In this document: positions 1 through 8,803 of the stretch, piece by piece
Position numbering within the stretch: the stretch's first letter is position 1
Layout: each line of letters opens with the position of its first letter
Source of the DNA: an uncultured Butyricicoccus sp.
GTDB lineage: Bacteria; Bacillota; Clostridia; Oscillospirales; Butyricicoccaceae
Assembly (NCBI RefSeq): GCF_944381005.1
Contig: NZ_CALWJM010000036.1
Coordinates: 1-64,000 of the forward strand
DNA length: 64,000 nucleotides
Reading direction: 5' to 3'
Notes under the pieces: generated by a model
Told to the model about the DNA's origin: nothing
The model's database searches: none
Seen by the model: the letters and a program-made list of their open reading frames with translations, nothing else
Program-made: the position numbers and the translations under genes

Positions 1-99
1 AACAAGTTTTTTCCGTTTTTTCAAATTTTATTCAAAAAACTTTTTTAAACCCATCGACTGAAAACCAATCTGGCCGCCATCCTTGCGGATAGCTTATAT

Positions 100-128
100 A
101 GGATAGCATCTGAGCCGCAAACTGTCAA
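100..128 (-). promoter_or_regulatory. Strong leftward sigma-A-type promoter
   Basis: Read on the minus strand there is TTGACA (123-128), a 17-bp spacer, and TATCCT (100-105). It points out of the window to the left, so it probably drives a gene whose start lies beyond base 1. The 99 bases left of it hold no start codon with a ribosome-binding site that I can see, so a long untranslated leader is likely. Confidence 0.6.
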
Positions 129-162
129 CGACTTTTTTCGACAACATCAGTTGATATGATAA

Positions 163-192
163 AAAAACAGCCTGCAAAAGCAGACTGTTTTT
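163..192 (-). terminator. Intrinsic terminator of the symporter gene
   Basis: An inverted repeat (AAACAGnCTGC, AAAA loop, mirrored arm) lies just after the symporter stop codon and is followed on the minus strand by a run of T. Confidence 0.8.
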
Positions 193-198
193 ATTTCT

Positions 199-1479
199 TT
201 AATCATTTTGCTGTGCAAACACAGTTTTATCCAATGCTTTATTCTGATGTGCCACAATAGTCGTACAAACCGCATCACCTGTGATATTAACCGCTGTACG
301 CGACATATCCAAAATACGGTCGATACCCATAATAAATCCAATACCTTCAATCGGCAAACCTACCGATGTAAGCACCATTGACAGGGTAACCAAGCCGACC
401 GACGGTACACCAGCCGTACCAATTGAAGCCAGTGTCGCGGTTGCGATAACCGTAATATAATCCATCGGGGTCAAGGCAATTCCGTAAGCCTGTGCGATAA
501 ACACGACCGCAACACCCTGCATAATAGAAGTGCCATCCATGTTTATCGTCGCACCCAGCGGAATCGTAAACGATGAAATGCGGCGGGATACCCCCATTTT
601 GCGCTCCAATGTATCAATAGAAAGCGGAATGGTTGCATTTGATGTTGCCGTAGAAAAAGCAAATCCCATAACAGGCAAGAATTTTTTAATAAACCGAATG
701 GGATTCAATCCGGTAAACACTTTGAGCAATATCTGATAGACACCCAGACATTGTACCACCAACGCAAGCATAACAGCCAACATATATTTAATGAGCGGCT
801 GGAACGCATCAAAGCCCATACCTGAAAAAGTGCGTGCAATCAGGCAGAAAACACCAATCGGCGCCAACGACATAACCATCATGGTCATTTCCATCATAAT
901 GTCGTTACCCTGCTGGAATAAATTATGTATGGTCTGTGTTCTATCTCCCAGCTTCGCCAAGATAATGCCGACAATGATTGCAAACACAATAATCTGAAGC
1001 ATATTGCCCGTTGCCAGCGATTCCAGCGGATTTTTCGGTATGATATCCAGCAAAGTATCCACCATAGAAGTTTGTTGAGAAGCTGAAATACCGGTTTCTG
1101 TCGTTTCCAGTGTATTTAAATCCATTCCCATACCGGGATTGATGATTTTTGCAACCGTCAACGCAACAGCGACCGCCAGTGCAGTCGTTACAATATAAAA
1201 ACCGACCGTACGCACGCCAACTTTGCCCAATGTTTTGGTATCACCAATCGCAGAAGCACCGCAAATCAAGGAACACAGCACCAGCGGTACAACCAGCATT
1301 TGCATCAGACGTAAAAAACCTTGTCCAACAACATAAAAAACGCCGTCAATCAATACGGTATCAAAAAAGTAATTGTGCGGTGCAAAATAATGGAGCACAA
1401 CACCTAAAATTGCGCCCAACAGCAGCGCAATAAAAATGCGTGTTGTCAGGCCAATGGGCTTTTTCTCCTTCTTCTCCAT
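199..1479 (-). CDS. Dicarboxylate/amino acid:cation symporter (DAACS family)
   Basis: The 426-residue protein is a GltP/DctA-type secondary transporter of the cytoplasmic membrane, coupling Na+ or H+ to uptake of glutamate, aspartate or C4-dicarboxylates. Visible family marks are the serine-rich reentrant stretch FSTATSNATIPLS near residue 277, the NMDGT motif (TINMDGTSIMQG near 312), the second hairpin with GTAGVPSVG, and the late helix GIDRILDMSRTAVNITGD that carries the substrate-binding Asp, Arg and Asn. Length is normal for the family. Its ATG shares one base with the stop of the upstream RmlD-like gene (TAATG), and its AGGAGGGGG site lies inside that gene, so the two are co-transcribed and probably translationally coupled. 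The exact substrate cannot be read from sequence. Confidence 0.93.
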   Translation of the reverse strand: MEKKEKKPIGLTTRIFIALLLGAILGVVLHYFAPHNYFFDTVLIDGVFYVVGQGFLRLMQMLVVPLVLCSLICGASAIGDTKTLGKVGVRTVGFYIVTTALAVAVALTVAKIINPGMGMDLNTLETTETGISASQQTSMVDTLLDIIPKNPLESLATGNMLQIIVFAIIVGIILAKLGDRTQTIHNLFQQGNDIMMEMTMMVMSLAPIGVFCLIARTFSGMGFDAFQPLIKYMLAVMLALVVQCLGVYQILLKVFTGLNPIRFIKKFLPVMGFAFSTATSNATIPLSIDTLERKMGVSRRISSFTIPLGATINMDGTSIMQGVAVVFIAQAYGIALTPMDYITVIATATLASIGTAGVPSVGLVTLSMVLTSVGLPIEGIGFIMGIDRILDMSRTAVNITGDAVCTTIVAHQNKALDKTVFAQQND

Positions 1480-2324
1480 TACTTTACCCCCTCCTTGTTA
1501 AAGTAATCAGACAATGCCTGCTTCCATTCGGGCATTTCATATAATCCGGTCATGCGCATCATCATATTATCTAACAGTGTAAAGCGTGGCCGCATATCAC
1601 TTTGTGCCGCCGTTTCAACGACTAAATTTTCATCATACCCCTTATGCCGCAAAATCTCTCGTGCAAATTCTGCACGGGTGCAAGCCCCCGTACAGGACGC
1701 ATGATACACGCCGTACTCTCTTGACTCAATCAATTTATGGATAAACCCAGCCAAAACATCAGCACTGGTGGGCGAAGAAATGGTATTCTCTGGTACCGAA
1801 ATTGTTTGCCCTTGTTCTCCTGCTTTGAGTACCGAATGTAAAAAGTCATTTGCGCCTGCACCGTAAATCCAAGAAGAACGCACAATGACGTGTTTATCGG
1901 TCAGTTCACGCACCAAACGCTCTCCTGCATATTTACTTTTTCCATAAATCGTAACCGGATGCGGTTCCAGAAATTCATGCAGCGGCTTGCTGCCACCCCC
2001 ACCGAACACGTCATCTGTTGAAATCTGTATCAACTTTGCATCCAATCGCCGTGCGGCAATCGCCAGATTACGCGCCCCTAACGCATTGGCTTTGTATGCT
2101 TCTTCCGGGCAAGCCTCACATTTTTGAACATCGGTCAGACCCGCACAGTTGATAATTACATCCGGATGGTTGACATCTGCAAACTGATTGACCGCTTGGC
2201 TATCCCCAATGGGTACATCCAAATCACTTGGCAAAATCCGATATTGAATATTAGTCAACAACCGGCACAGGGCTGCGCCCAAACGTCCGCTAGACCCTGT
2301 AATCCAAATGCGTGTATAACTCAT
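1479..2324 (-). CDS. RmlD-like NAD(P)-dependent sugar reductase (dTDP-4-dehydrorhamnose reductase family)
   Basis: A 281-residue extended short-chain dehydrogenase. It opens with a Rossmann glycine motif (ITGSSGRLGAALCRLL, residues 8-23) and carries the RmlD-type segment QISTDDVFGG and the catalytic Tyr-x3-Lys in YGKSKYAGE. RmlD makes dTDP-L-rhamnose, but relatives also act as regulatory MAT2B-like proteins or other sugar reductases. No rmlA, rmlB or rmlC lies nearby, so rhamnose synthesis is not supported by context. It is coupled to a dicarboxylate symporter, an unusual partner. The start has a GGGGG ribosome-binding site 8-9 bases upstream. Confidence 0.8.
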   Translation of the reverse strand: MSYTRIWITGSSGRLGAALCRLLTNIQYRILPSDLDVPIGDSQAVNQFADVNHPDVIINCAGLTDVQKCEACPEEAYKANALGARNLAIAARRLDAKLIQISTDDVFGGGGSKPLHEFLEPHPVTIYGKSKYAGERLVRELTDKHVIVRSSWIYGAGANDFLHSVLKAGEQGQTISVPENTISSPTSADVLAGFIHKLIESREYGVYHASCTGACTRAEFAREILRHKGYDENLVVETAAQSDMRPRFTLLDNMMMRMTGLYEMPEWKQALSDYFNKEGVK

Positions 2325-2401
2325 ACATCATTCCCCCTTAAAATGAAAACCGTTTCTTAATAATTATACATATCTTTGCAAATATTTTCAATATTTCTTT
2401 T

Positions 2402-4498
2402 TCATCCCTCATGCCGCAGGTCTTTTGTATAACATACAATAAAATTATTTCTATTGTATTTCATATTAATCAGCGTGATTTCAGCCGGAATTGGTGTTCC
2501 GTCTAATTTACAGTGCATCCACGGAAAAACGACCTTTCCCTTTTTAATCGCCTCATTCATTTTTTCAAAGGCTGCAATCGTTGACAGTTTACCATCTGGC
2601 TGATATTTGGGCGATAACTCAAAAAAACGTTCCAGATATTCGCCCTCATCCCGCAGATCAAACAGTTCGACCGCCGCTGTATTACAAGCAATATGTTCCC
2701 GCTGTTCATTCCATAAGTTCACGCAGATGGGAGCCGTATTCAATACACGGCGCAACAAATCATTGTCAGATAGCAAGCTATCTCTATGGTTTTCCGTGCG
2801 GTTTGGCAGGGTACATCCTTGAAAACGGCATGGGTTTTCAATCATTTCTCTCGTAAAATCATCGAAATTCATGGGTTTTGCCGTATAGTACCCTTGACAG
2901 GTATCTGCATACAAGTGGTTGACCGCCCGCAATTCATCTTCATCTTCTATTCCTTCGGCGCACACCCGCAACCCTGCATTATGACATAGTGCAATCACGG
3001 CTTTGACAAAATTATATTTATACGAATCATTGTGGATATCGGTAATAAAAGACCGGTCGATTTTTACAATATCGCTTGGCAGCTGCTGCAAACGCCCCAA
3101 CGAAGAATAACCCGTTCCAAAATCGTCGATTGCAAACTGAACGCCCTGTTTACGCAAATAATTCAGCCACTTGCTCAATCTTCCCTCATCTATAAAGTAA
3201 CTTTCGGTCAATTCCAAAACCAAATGATGCGCGTCCAATCCAGCCGATTTCAGCGTATCCATGACAAATCGGTCAAAACTCTCTCCTAGCGATTGATGCA
3301 ACGACACATTGACATTGATTTTGAAGTCAGGCTCTTTTTCTGTCCATTGTTTACAGGCTGCAACGGCAGCGCGTAATGTCCACATTCCCACTTCGGTCAT
3401 AAGCCCTTCTTTTTCCAACAATGGGATAAACTCTGATGGCCGAATGTTGCCATACATCGCACTTTCATACCGCAAAAGCGCTTCTGCTCCGACCAGTTTG
3501 AGCGAATCCACCGCACAAATAGGCTGATATACCAAAGAAAAACCATGACAGCCGCGCAAAATATTGCTTGCCATTTCCTGCACCAAATGTTGTTCTCGCA
3601 GCTTGTCCGCTAACATTTCATGCCGGAAAATCTCGACCCTGTTCTTTCCACTTTCCTTTGCCAAACGCATTGCAACAACAGCATTGCGCAGCCAGTCGCT
3701 CCAATCATAGATACTGCTATCCAGCATTGCAATTCCAGCCGAAATGCTAAACTGGTATCCGACCCCGTCCAACTTATGTGGCTGACGGGTGTATTCCTGC
3801 AAGCGGAAAAATAATTTTCGCATGTCTTCCATCGTTGCTTGCGGATATAAAATTAGAAATTGGTCGCCATTAAAACGATAGAGCGTGGCAAGTTCCGGCA
3901 ATTGTGCCTGCATATCCTGCAACGTTGTACGCATCACCATATCACCGAATGTATGGGAGTGTAACGTATTGATACGGGTAAAATCATCCATATCAAACAA
4001 CAAAATTCCTCCGCGCGGACGTGGTTTTTGTGCGAGTAAGCGTTCTGCCGCCTGACTGCACTGTTCATAAAAACGCAGCCCTGTTACACGGTCTACTGTG
4101 CCCTGTTGCTCCAGATTTTCCAATACACCAACAAGGTAAAGTGGCTTGCCCGTTTTATCATCTGAATAAATACGCCCACGCGCACGAATCCAAAAATACC
4201 GTCCAGATAAAGTGTGCATTTGATATTCGTCATCAAATGTTCTTTTATTCTGCCGAAAAATTTGTTCTCTCGACCGCGCCACACGGGCGCGGTCACTTGG
4301 ATGAATGTGTTCCATCCACGTTTTATATCCAGACTCTAATATTGTTTCGGAAAACTCAAATTCTACCTGTGTGTTATGTGAAACATATAAGCGGTCTGCT
4401 GCAATATCCATTGCATATAAATAGCCGGTCATGCTGTCCGCAACTGCTTCTAAAAAAAACTTCAATTCCGGCACGAAATCTTGTATTGTAAAATCCAT
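2402..4498 (-). CDS. PAS-GGDEF-EAL-PAS cyclic-di-GMP signalling protein
   Basis: A 698-residue cytoplasmic protein with no membrane segment. Order: PAS fold (about 20-130), GGDEF domain (about 135-300), EAL domain (about 310-560), and a second PAS-like domain (about 580-695). The GGDEF signature reads FNGDQF (209-214) instead of GGDEF/GGEEF, so cyclase activity is doubtful. The EAL domain keeps its catalytic signs: EALLR, the DDFGTGYSS loop, KIDRSFI and AEGIE. It is therefore predicted to be a c-di-GMP phosphodiesterase tuned by two PAS sensors and perhaps by GTP binding to the degenerate GGDEF domain. A perfect 17-bp inverted repeat lies in its promoter region. It is a single-gene unit. Confidence 0.9.
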   Translation of the reverse strand: MDFTIQDFVPELKFFLEAVADSMTGYLYAMDIAADRLYVSHNTQVEFEFSETILESGYKTWMEHIHPSDRARVARSREQIFRQNKRTFDDEYQMHTLSGRYFWIRARGRIYSDDKTGKPLYLVGVLENLEQQGTVDRVTGLRFYEQCSQAAERLLAQKPRPRGGILLFDMDDFTRINTLHSHTFGDMVMRTTLQDMQAQLPELATLYRFNGDQFLILYPQATMEDMRKLFFRLQEYTRQPHKLDGVGYQFSISAGIAMLDSSIYDWSDWLRNAVVAMRLAKESGKNRVEIFRHEMLADKLREQHLVQEMASNILRGCHGFSLVYQPICAVDSLKLVGAEALLRYESAMYGNIRPSEFIPLLEKEGLMTEVGMWTLRAAVAACKQWTEKEPDFKINVNVSLHQSLGESFDRFVMDTLKSAGLDAHHLVLELTESYFIDEGRLSKWLNYLRKQGVQFAIDDFGTGYSSLGRLQQLPSDIVKIDRSFITDIHNDSYKYNFVKAVIALCHNAGLRVCAEGIEDEDELRAVNHLYADTCQGYYTAKPMNFDDFTREMIENPCRFQGCTLPNRTENHRDSLLSDNDLLRRVLNTAPICVNLWNEQREHIACNTAAVELFDLRDEGEYLERFFELSPKYQPDGKLSTIAAFEKMNEAIKKGKVVFPWMHCKLDGTPIPAEITLINMKYNRNNFIVCYTKDLRHEG

Positions 4499-4575
4499 CG
4501 TTCCCCCGGCTTTCTGTGGAATATTTTGCTCGATTCTCTGTGTTTATCCGGTATTCTATTGCTTATTTTCTCACG

Positions 4576-4617
4576 TTTTTGCACATTTTGTCAAGCAAAC
4601 GACAAAATGTGCAAAAA
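4576..4617 (-). promoter_or_regulatory. 17-bp perfect inverted repeat in the promoter of the EAL gene
   Basis: Arms TTTTTGCACATTTTGTC and its exact complement are separated by 8 bases. On the minus strand the inner end of the second arm carries TTGACA, usable as a -35 box, with a poor -10 (AGAAAA/GAAAAT) 17-18 bases on. A repressor operator fits better than a terminator because it lies upstream of the gene it faces. Confidence 0.5.
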
Positions 4618-4666
4618 AGGGCACATATCTTTTGATTCCTACGTTTTGTATCATTATTAACGCATA

Positions 4667-4693
4667 AAATGCACGGCATTTGCCGTGCATTTT
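4667..4693 (-). terminator. Intrinsic terminator after the deacetylase gene
   Basis: Perfect 13-bp arms (AAAATGCACGGCA and complement) with a one-base loop lie a few bases past the deacetylase stop. The A and T tails make it usable in both directions. Confidence 0.85.
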
Positions 4694-4697
4694 ATTT

Positions 4698-5873
4698 TTA
4701 TATTTGTATCTCCACTTGCTGAAGGGTATCATTATATGCAATATCCGTAATCAACCACGGGCTAAAATCGCGCAATTTAATATAATTGGCTCCACCAATG
4801 ACATAGACATCAAGCGTTTTCGGCACTCCATCAACCAAAATAGGCTGTGTACCTGCATAGGCCTGCATTGCTGCAACATCTGCTTGGCCCTGTCCTTCTA
4901 CCCCTGTGGGCTGGTACACCTGTCCACACTGTATGGAAACCGTATTAGTCTGTGTATCATAAGACACCCCAAAAGTATGTGCCGTATCATTCATCACCGC
5001 TGCCATATCGCGTAAATTGACATAATTTGCGCCGTCGATTTGATATGCACCAATCTGCTTGACCGTTCCATTCAACATAAACGTACAATCACTCGGCACG
5101 GCGGTTTTGGGTGGATTGGATAACCCCGGTAAGGCAGATAAATAAGAAAATGTATAACCCTGCTGTTCCCATTGGGTCAAAAGTTCATCCAAAATCGCCG
5201 CATTGGTTGCCGAAACCGTATGTAATAGTACAATTGCTCCCGGATGCACCCGACTGTTGAGTGTTTTTAGTGCCGATTCCCGCGAAGGCTGCTTACTGGT
5301 ATCCCAATCCGCATACGCGACACTCCAAAGAATGGTATGGTATCCCATTGCCTGCGCCCACTTTAAATTTTCATAGGTATAGGAACCCTCTGGCGGACGG
5401 TAAAACGGTGCAATTTGTTGTCCTGTTAGATTTTTATATTTCTGAGAAAGTGTACGAAGTTCCTGTTCAAAACGTGTTTTGGATACCTTGGTCATGTTAG
5501 GGTGTTTGTTTGAGTGGTTCCCCAAAATATGACCTTCTTCTGCCATGCGCTTGGATAACTCTGGGGCTGTATCCAAGTAATCTCCTACCATAAAAAATGC
5601 CGCTGGCGCATGATGTTTTTTGAGCACATCCAAAATTTTTGCTGTGTATCCATTCTCATAACCACAATCAAAGGTTAAATATAGATTTTTCTGGGTGGTA
5701 TCCCCCATAAAGTACGCCCCATACTGCGCCAAGGTTTGCACGCTGTCCTCTCCCTGTGGCGGCTGATTGGCTCCCTTTCCATACCATAACCCCCAATCGG
5801 TTGCCCCTACCGAAGCACTCAAAAGTGCGCCCGCACACAATGCACAAACCACTCGTTTGATTCGACCTGTCAT
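4698..5873 (-). CDS. PdaA-like polysaccharide deacetylase with C-terminal Cu-amine-oxidase-N-like repeats
   Basis: The 391-residue protein has a signal peptide (1-24) and a NodB deacetylase domain (about 60-245). Family motifs are TFDCG (67-71, metal-binding Asp), HSNKH (120-124, metal-binding His), RPPEGSY (159-165), WSVAYADWD, and LLHTVS (217-221). The TFDCGYE form and the segment after it resemble PdaA, which deacetylates N-acetylmuramate so that delta-lactam can form in spore cortex peptidoglycan. Residues about 260-391 hold two copies of the copper-amine-oxidase N-terminal-like fold (GANYVNLRD and GANYIKLRD), a common exported accessory domain in Clostridia. The gene has its own ribosome-binding site and terminator. 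The substrate (cortex or other wall polymer) is inferred. Confidence 0.88.
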   Translation of the reverse strand: MTGRIKRVVCALCAGALLSASVGATDWGLWYGKGANQPPQGEDSVQTLAQYGAYFMGDTTQKNLYLTFDCGYENGYTAKILDVLKKHHAPAAFFMVGDYLDTAPELSKRMAEEGHILGNHSNKHPNMTKVSKTRFEQELRTLSQKYKNLTGQQIAPFYRPPEGSYTYENLKWAQAMGYHTILWSVAYADWDTSKQPSRESALKTLNSRVHPGAIVLLHTVSATNAAILDELLTQWEQQGYTFSYLSALPGLSNPPKTAVPSDCTFMLNGTVKQIGAYQIDGANYVNLRDMAAVMNDTAHTFGVSYDTQTNTVSIQCGQVYQPTGVEGQGQADVAAMQAYAGTQPILVDGVPKTLDVYVIGGANYIKLRDFSPWLITDIAYNDTLQQVEIQI

Positions 5874-6014
5874 CTCTCTTTCCCCTTTCCCGCAAGCGGT
5901 ATCGTTAAACTCAGTATATCAAACCTTTAAAGCACTCTCAAGGTCAATTTGGCGTATCTATTTACCCGTTTTATTTCTGTTGCTTCGCACATCCATCCTT
6001 ATCCGTATCTCAAC

Positions 6015-6053
6015 AAAAAACGGCTCTTTCCAAATAGAAAAGAGCCGTTTTTT
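6015..6053. terminator. Bidirectional terminator between ppk and the deacetylase
   Basis: Arms around AACGGCTCTTT and its complement enclose an 8-base loop, with A/T runs on both sides. It lies directly after the ppk stop codon. Confidence 0.8.
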
Positions 6054-6080
6054 ACTACTTTTTGCGAGATAGTTCACCGA

Positions 6081-8195
6081 TTAAGACGAATGAAAACGAC
6101 GGCGCAATTTGCTCCAAAACGTTTCCTTTGCTTCCTGTACGGGCGCTACTTCTTCCACTTCCTGTGCATGTGCTAATAAAAGCTGCTGACTATCTACCGG
6201 AATTTCATGGACTGGGCGCCGAATGTAGCTTCCATCTGTCTGCAATGCGCGCGCTTTGACATTGTCTGCCCAACAGGTATCCATAATATAGTGGATTTTT
6301 TCGCGTACTGCCGTATCATAAATCGGACAGGCTACTTCCACACGTTTTTCGGTGTTTCGCGTCATAAAGTCGGCCGATGCAATAAACATGCGCTCATCCA
6401 ATCCCTGCCCAAAACAATATACACGCGAATGTTCCAAAAAGCGCCCGACAATGGAAATGACTTCAATATTCTCGGTTTTATCGGGTACGCCCGGCAAGAT
6501 ACAGCAAATACCACGCACAATCATGCGCACGCGCACCCCTGCGCAGGAAGCTTGCTTGAGTTTTTCAATCAGGTCAATATCTGTAATTGCATTGAGTTTT
6601 AGCATAATGCGCCCTTGACCGCGCTTCGCAATCTCCCGGTCAATCTGGCGAATCAATTCGGGTTTGAGTGAAGTTGGCGCAGCAAGTAAATGTTCATAGG
6701 TTTCGGTAATATTTCCCATCGCCAGATTTTGAAAAAATCGATTGGCATCGCGTCCAATACCTGGATTTGCGGTAATCAACGATAAATCAGTATATTGCAA
6801 TGCAGTTTTTTCATTGTAATTTCCGGTGCCGACCTGGGTAATATACTCTACATTTTCTTGACTGCGCCGGGTAATCAGACACAGTTTAGAGTGAACCTTG
6901 TAATTTTCGACCCCATAAATAACCGTGCATCCCGCATCTTCCAACCGCTCCGACCAGTCAATATTGTTCTGTTCATCAAACCGTGCCCGCAGTTCAATAA
7001 ACACGGTCACATCTTTTCCATTGTCTGCCGCCGCGCATAGATACTCGACCAATTTTGCTTTGCGCGCCAGTCGATAAATGGTAATTTTAATGGAAATGAC
7101 ATCAGGGTCGTTTGCCGATTCCCGAATCAAGTGCAAAAATGCGTCCATTCCTTCAAATGGATAAGACAACAAAATATCGTGCGCCTGCACTTGCGGTATC
7201 ATTGGTTTATCTAGTCGCACACCATGCGGAATACCCGGTGTAAAGGCAGGGTCGGTCAAGGCTTGCCGTTTGGTGTCGTTTAGACGCGCTGGCAGGGCAA
7301 ACGCATACCCCATTTTTAACGGCGCATCTGTTACATACACCTGTTCCGAGCTGACCGGAAGATGTTCTTCCAAATATGCCAAAAATGCCTGACTGATTTG
7401 GTTAGACAACTCTAGGCGCACGGGCGCAAGCCGTTGCCGCTGCCGCAACAGCTTTTTCATTTTTCCACGAAAATCATCATCCGAATCGAAATCAAATGCT
7501 TCATCGTCCGCATTGATATCGGCATTTCTCGTGACGCAAAATACAACTTTTTCCAAAATGGTATCATAATGGAATATTTGACCGACATGCTCTAAAATCA
7601 CATCGGCCGTCAAAATATAACGAGTTTCGCTGCCCGGCAAAAAAATAACTTCCGGCAGAGCTGCTGGTACTGGAATAACCGCAAACACACTGCGATTTTT
7701 GTATTTCAACCATGCGCCGATATGCAAGGTTTTATTTTGTAAGTGCGGAAAGGGATGATGGGGGTCAACAATCTGCGGCGACAAAATAGGCGCAATCGAC
7801 GTTTTAAAATATTGTTTTACGAATTTAATTTCATTCTGTTCCAATTCGGCATAATTCAGACGGCAAATGCCATGCACTCTCAACTGCCGCTCTACCTCAC
7901 AGTAGATTTCCTGACGACGCGCATAGAGCACGCGAACGGCTTCATAAATGTGCGTCAATTGTTCGGCTGGTGTCCAGCCACTTTTTTTATCGACAGAATG
8001 TTCTTTTAAATGGGATAAATCAAACAAGCTACCCACGCGAATCATAAAAAATTCGTCCAGATTGCTTGTAAAAATTGCAATAAACTTGAGCCTTTCCAAA
8101 AGTGGCACGGTTTCATCGGTCGCTTCCAATAAAACGCGCTCATTAAAGCGCAGCCAAGACAGCTCACGGTTTTGTGTAAATCGGATATCTGGCAT
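6081..8195 (-). CDS. ppk1: Polyphosphate kinase 1
   Basis: The 704-residue protein has the full four-domain PPK1 layout. It starts with the typical NRELSWLRFNERVL, which binds the adenine end of ATP. The phosphorylated histidine is His435 in YKVHSKLCL. Other family segments are TRNTEKRVEVACPIYD in the second phospholipase-D-like half and VGTGNYNEKTA. PPK1 makes inorganic polyphosphate reversibly from ATP. Length and motifs are complete. A GGAGG site precedes the ATG. It is a single-gene unit with no adjacent exopolyphosphatase, and no Pho box was identified. Confidence 0.96.
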   Translation of the reverse strand: MPDIRFTQNRELSWLRFNERVLLEATDETVPLLERLKFIAIFTSNLDEFFMIRVGSLFDLSHLKEHSVDKKSGWTPAEQLTHIYEAVRVLYARRQEIYCEVERQLRVHGICRLNYAELEQNEIKFVKQYFKTSIAPILSPQIVDPHHPFPHLQNKTLHIGAWLKYKNRSVFAVIPVPAALPEVIFLPGSETRYILTADVILEHVGQIFHYDTILEKVVFCVTRNADINADDEAFDFDSDDDFRGKMKKLLRQRQRLAPVRLELSNQISQAFLAYLEEHLPVSSEQVYVTDAPLKMGYAFALPARLNDTKRQALTDPAFTPGIPHGVRLDKPMIPQVQAHDILLSYPFEGMDAFLHLIRESANDPDVISIKITIYRLARKAKLVEYLCAAADNGKDVTVFIELRARFDEQNNIDWSERLEDAGCTVIYGVENYKVHSKLCLITRRSQENVEYITQVGTGNYNEKTALQYTDLSLITANPGIGRDANRFFQNLAMGNITETYEHLLAAPTSLKPELIRQIDREIAKRGQGRIMLKLNAITDIDLIEKLKQASCAGVRVRMIVRGICCILPGVPDKTENIEVISIVGRFLEHSRVYCFGQGLDERMFIASADFMTRNTEKRVEVACPIYDTAVREKIHYIMDTCWADNVKARALQTDGSYIRRPVHEIPVDSQQLLLAHAQEVEEVAPVQEAKETFWSKLRRRFHSS

Positions 8196-8257
8196 TGCGG
8201 TTCCCCCGCCTCCTTCTTTCTATCTACGGAGGCGAATCCGAACGCCCTCCGTTTGGG

Positions 8258-8452
8258 TCAAAAATAAGTTCTATGACAACTCATGCGTTTGAGCTGACTG
8301 ACCACTGTGCTGCATACTTCATTATGTGCTTTCAAGTACGCCATACGCTGGCGATAATCCTCACTGCGCTTTTTCTGCTGCTCCCGCCAAATTGGACAGG
8401 TCTTGTGACAGCCTTCTTCATACATCAGACAGGTGTTTTTGCAAGGAATCAT
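8258..8452 (-). CDS. Small Cys-rich conserved protein of unknown function
   Basis: A 64-residue protein with a Cys-rich start (CKNTCLMYEEGCHKTCPIW), a charged middle (REQQKKRSEDYRQRMAYL) and a further Cys pair near the end. The paired cysteines and histidines could bind zinc. I recall similar short proteins in Clostridia but know no function. The start is supported by a GGGG site 9 bases upstream. It reads left toward ppk1. Confidence 0.55.
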   Translation of the reverse strand: MIPCKNTCLMYEEGCHKTCPIWREQQKKRSEDYRQRMAYLKAHNEVCSTVVSQLKRMSCHRTYF

Positions 8453-8803
8453 GGCACATGCCCCTTTCTGAAATTGCTGCTTCTGTTAAATTGTAGGCAA
8501 TCCGTGCACAGGGTTGTCTTAAAAAACTTATTCCTGTTTTATCATAGTCCGAAGCACGCAAAAATACAATCGTTCCTTGACAAAGCCTTTGTAAAATTTT
8601 GAGGTATTTTGTTCTTTTCACAAGCAATTGATACTAAATTTTCCCATCCTCCATTTTCCACGGAATCTGTCCGTCTGTCACGCACACTTTTCTATTTTGT
8701 GCGCGAAATCGAATATTTTTGGCGAAATATCCGGTTTTCAAAGGTAAAAAAGTATGATATAATGATTTTCACTGGAATTTCAAAGGGAGTTGAATGAAAG
8801 AGT
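8453..8803. other. Intergenic region upstream of sstT
   Basis: These 351 bases hold the promoter for the transporter gene near their right end and no other gene that I trust. The middle is AT-rich, with no clear hairpin. Confidence 0.5.
8735..8763 (+). promoter_or_regulatory. Promoter of sstT
   Basis: TATAAT at 8758-8763, with a weak -35 TTTTCA at 8735-8740 and a 17-bp spacer, about 40 bases upstream of the start codon. Confidence 0.6.
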
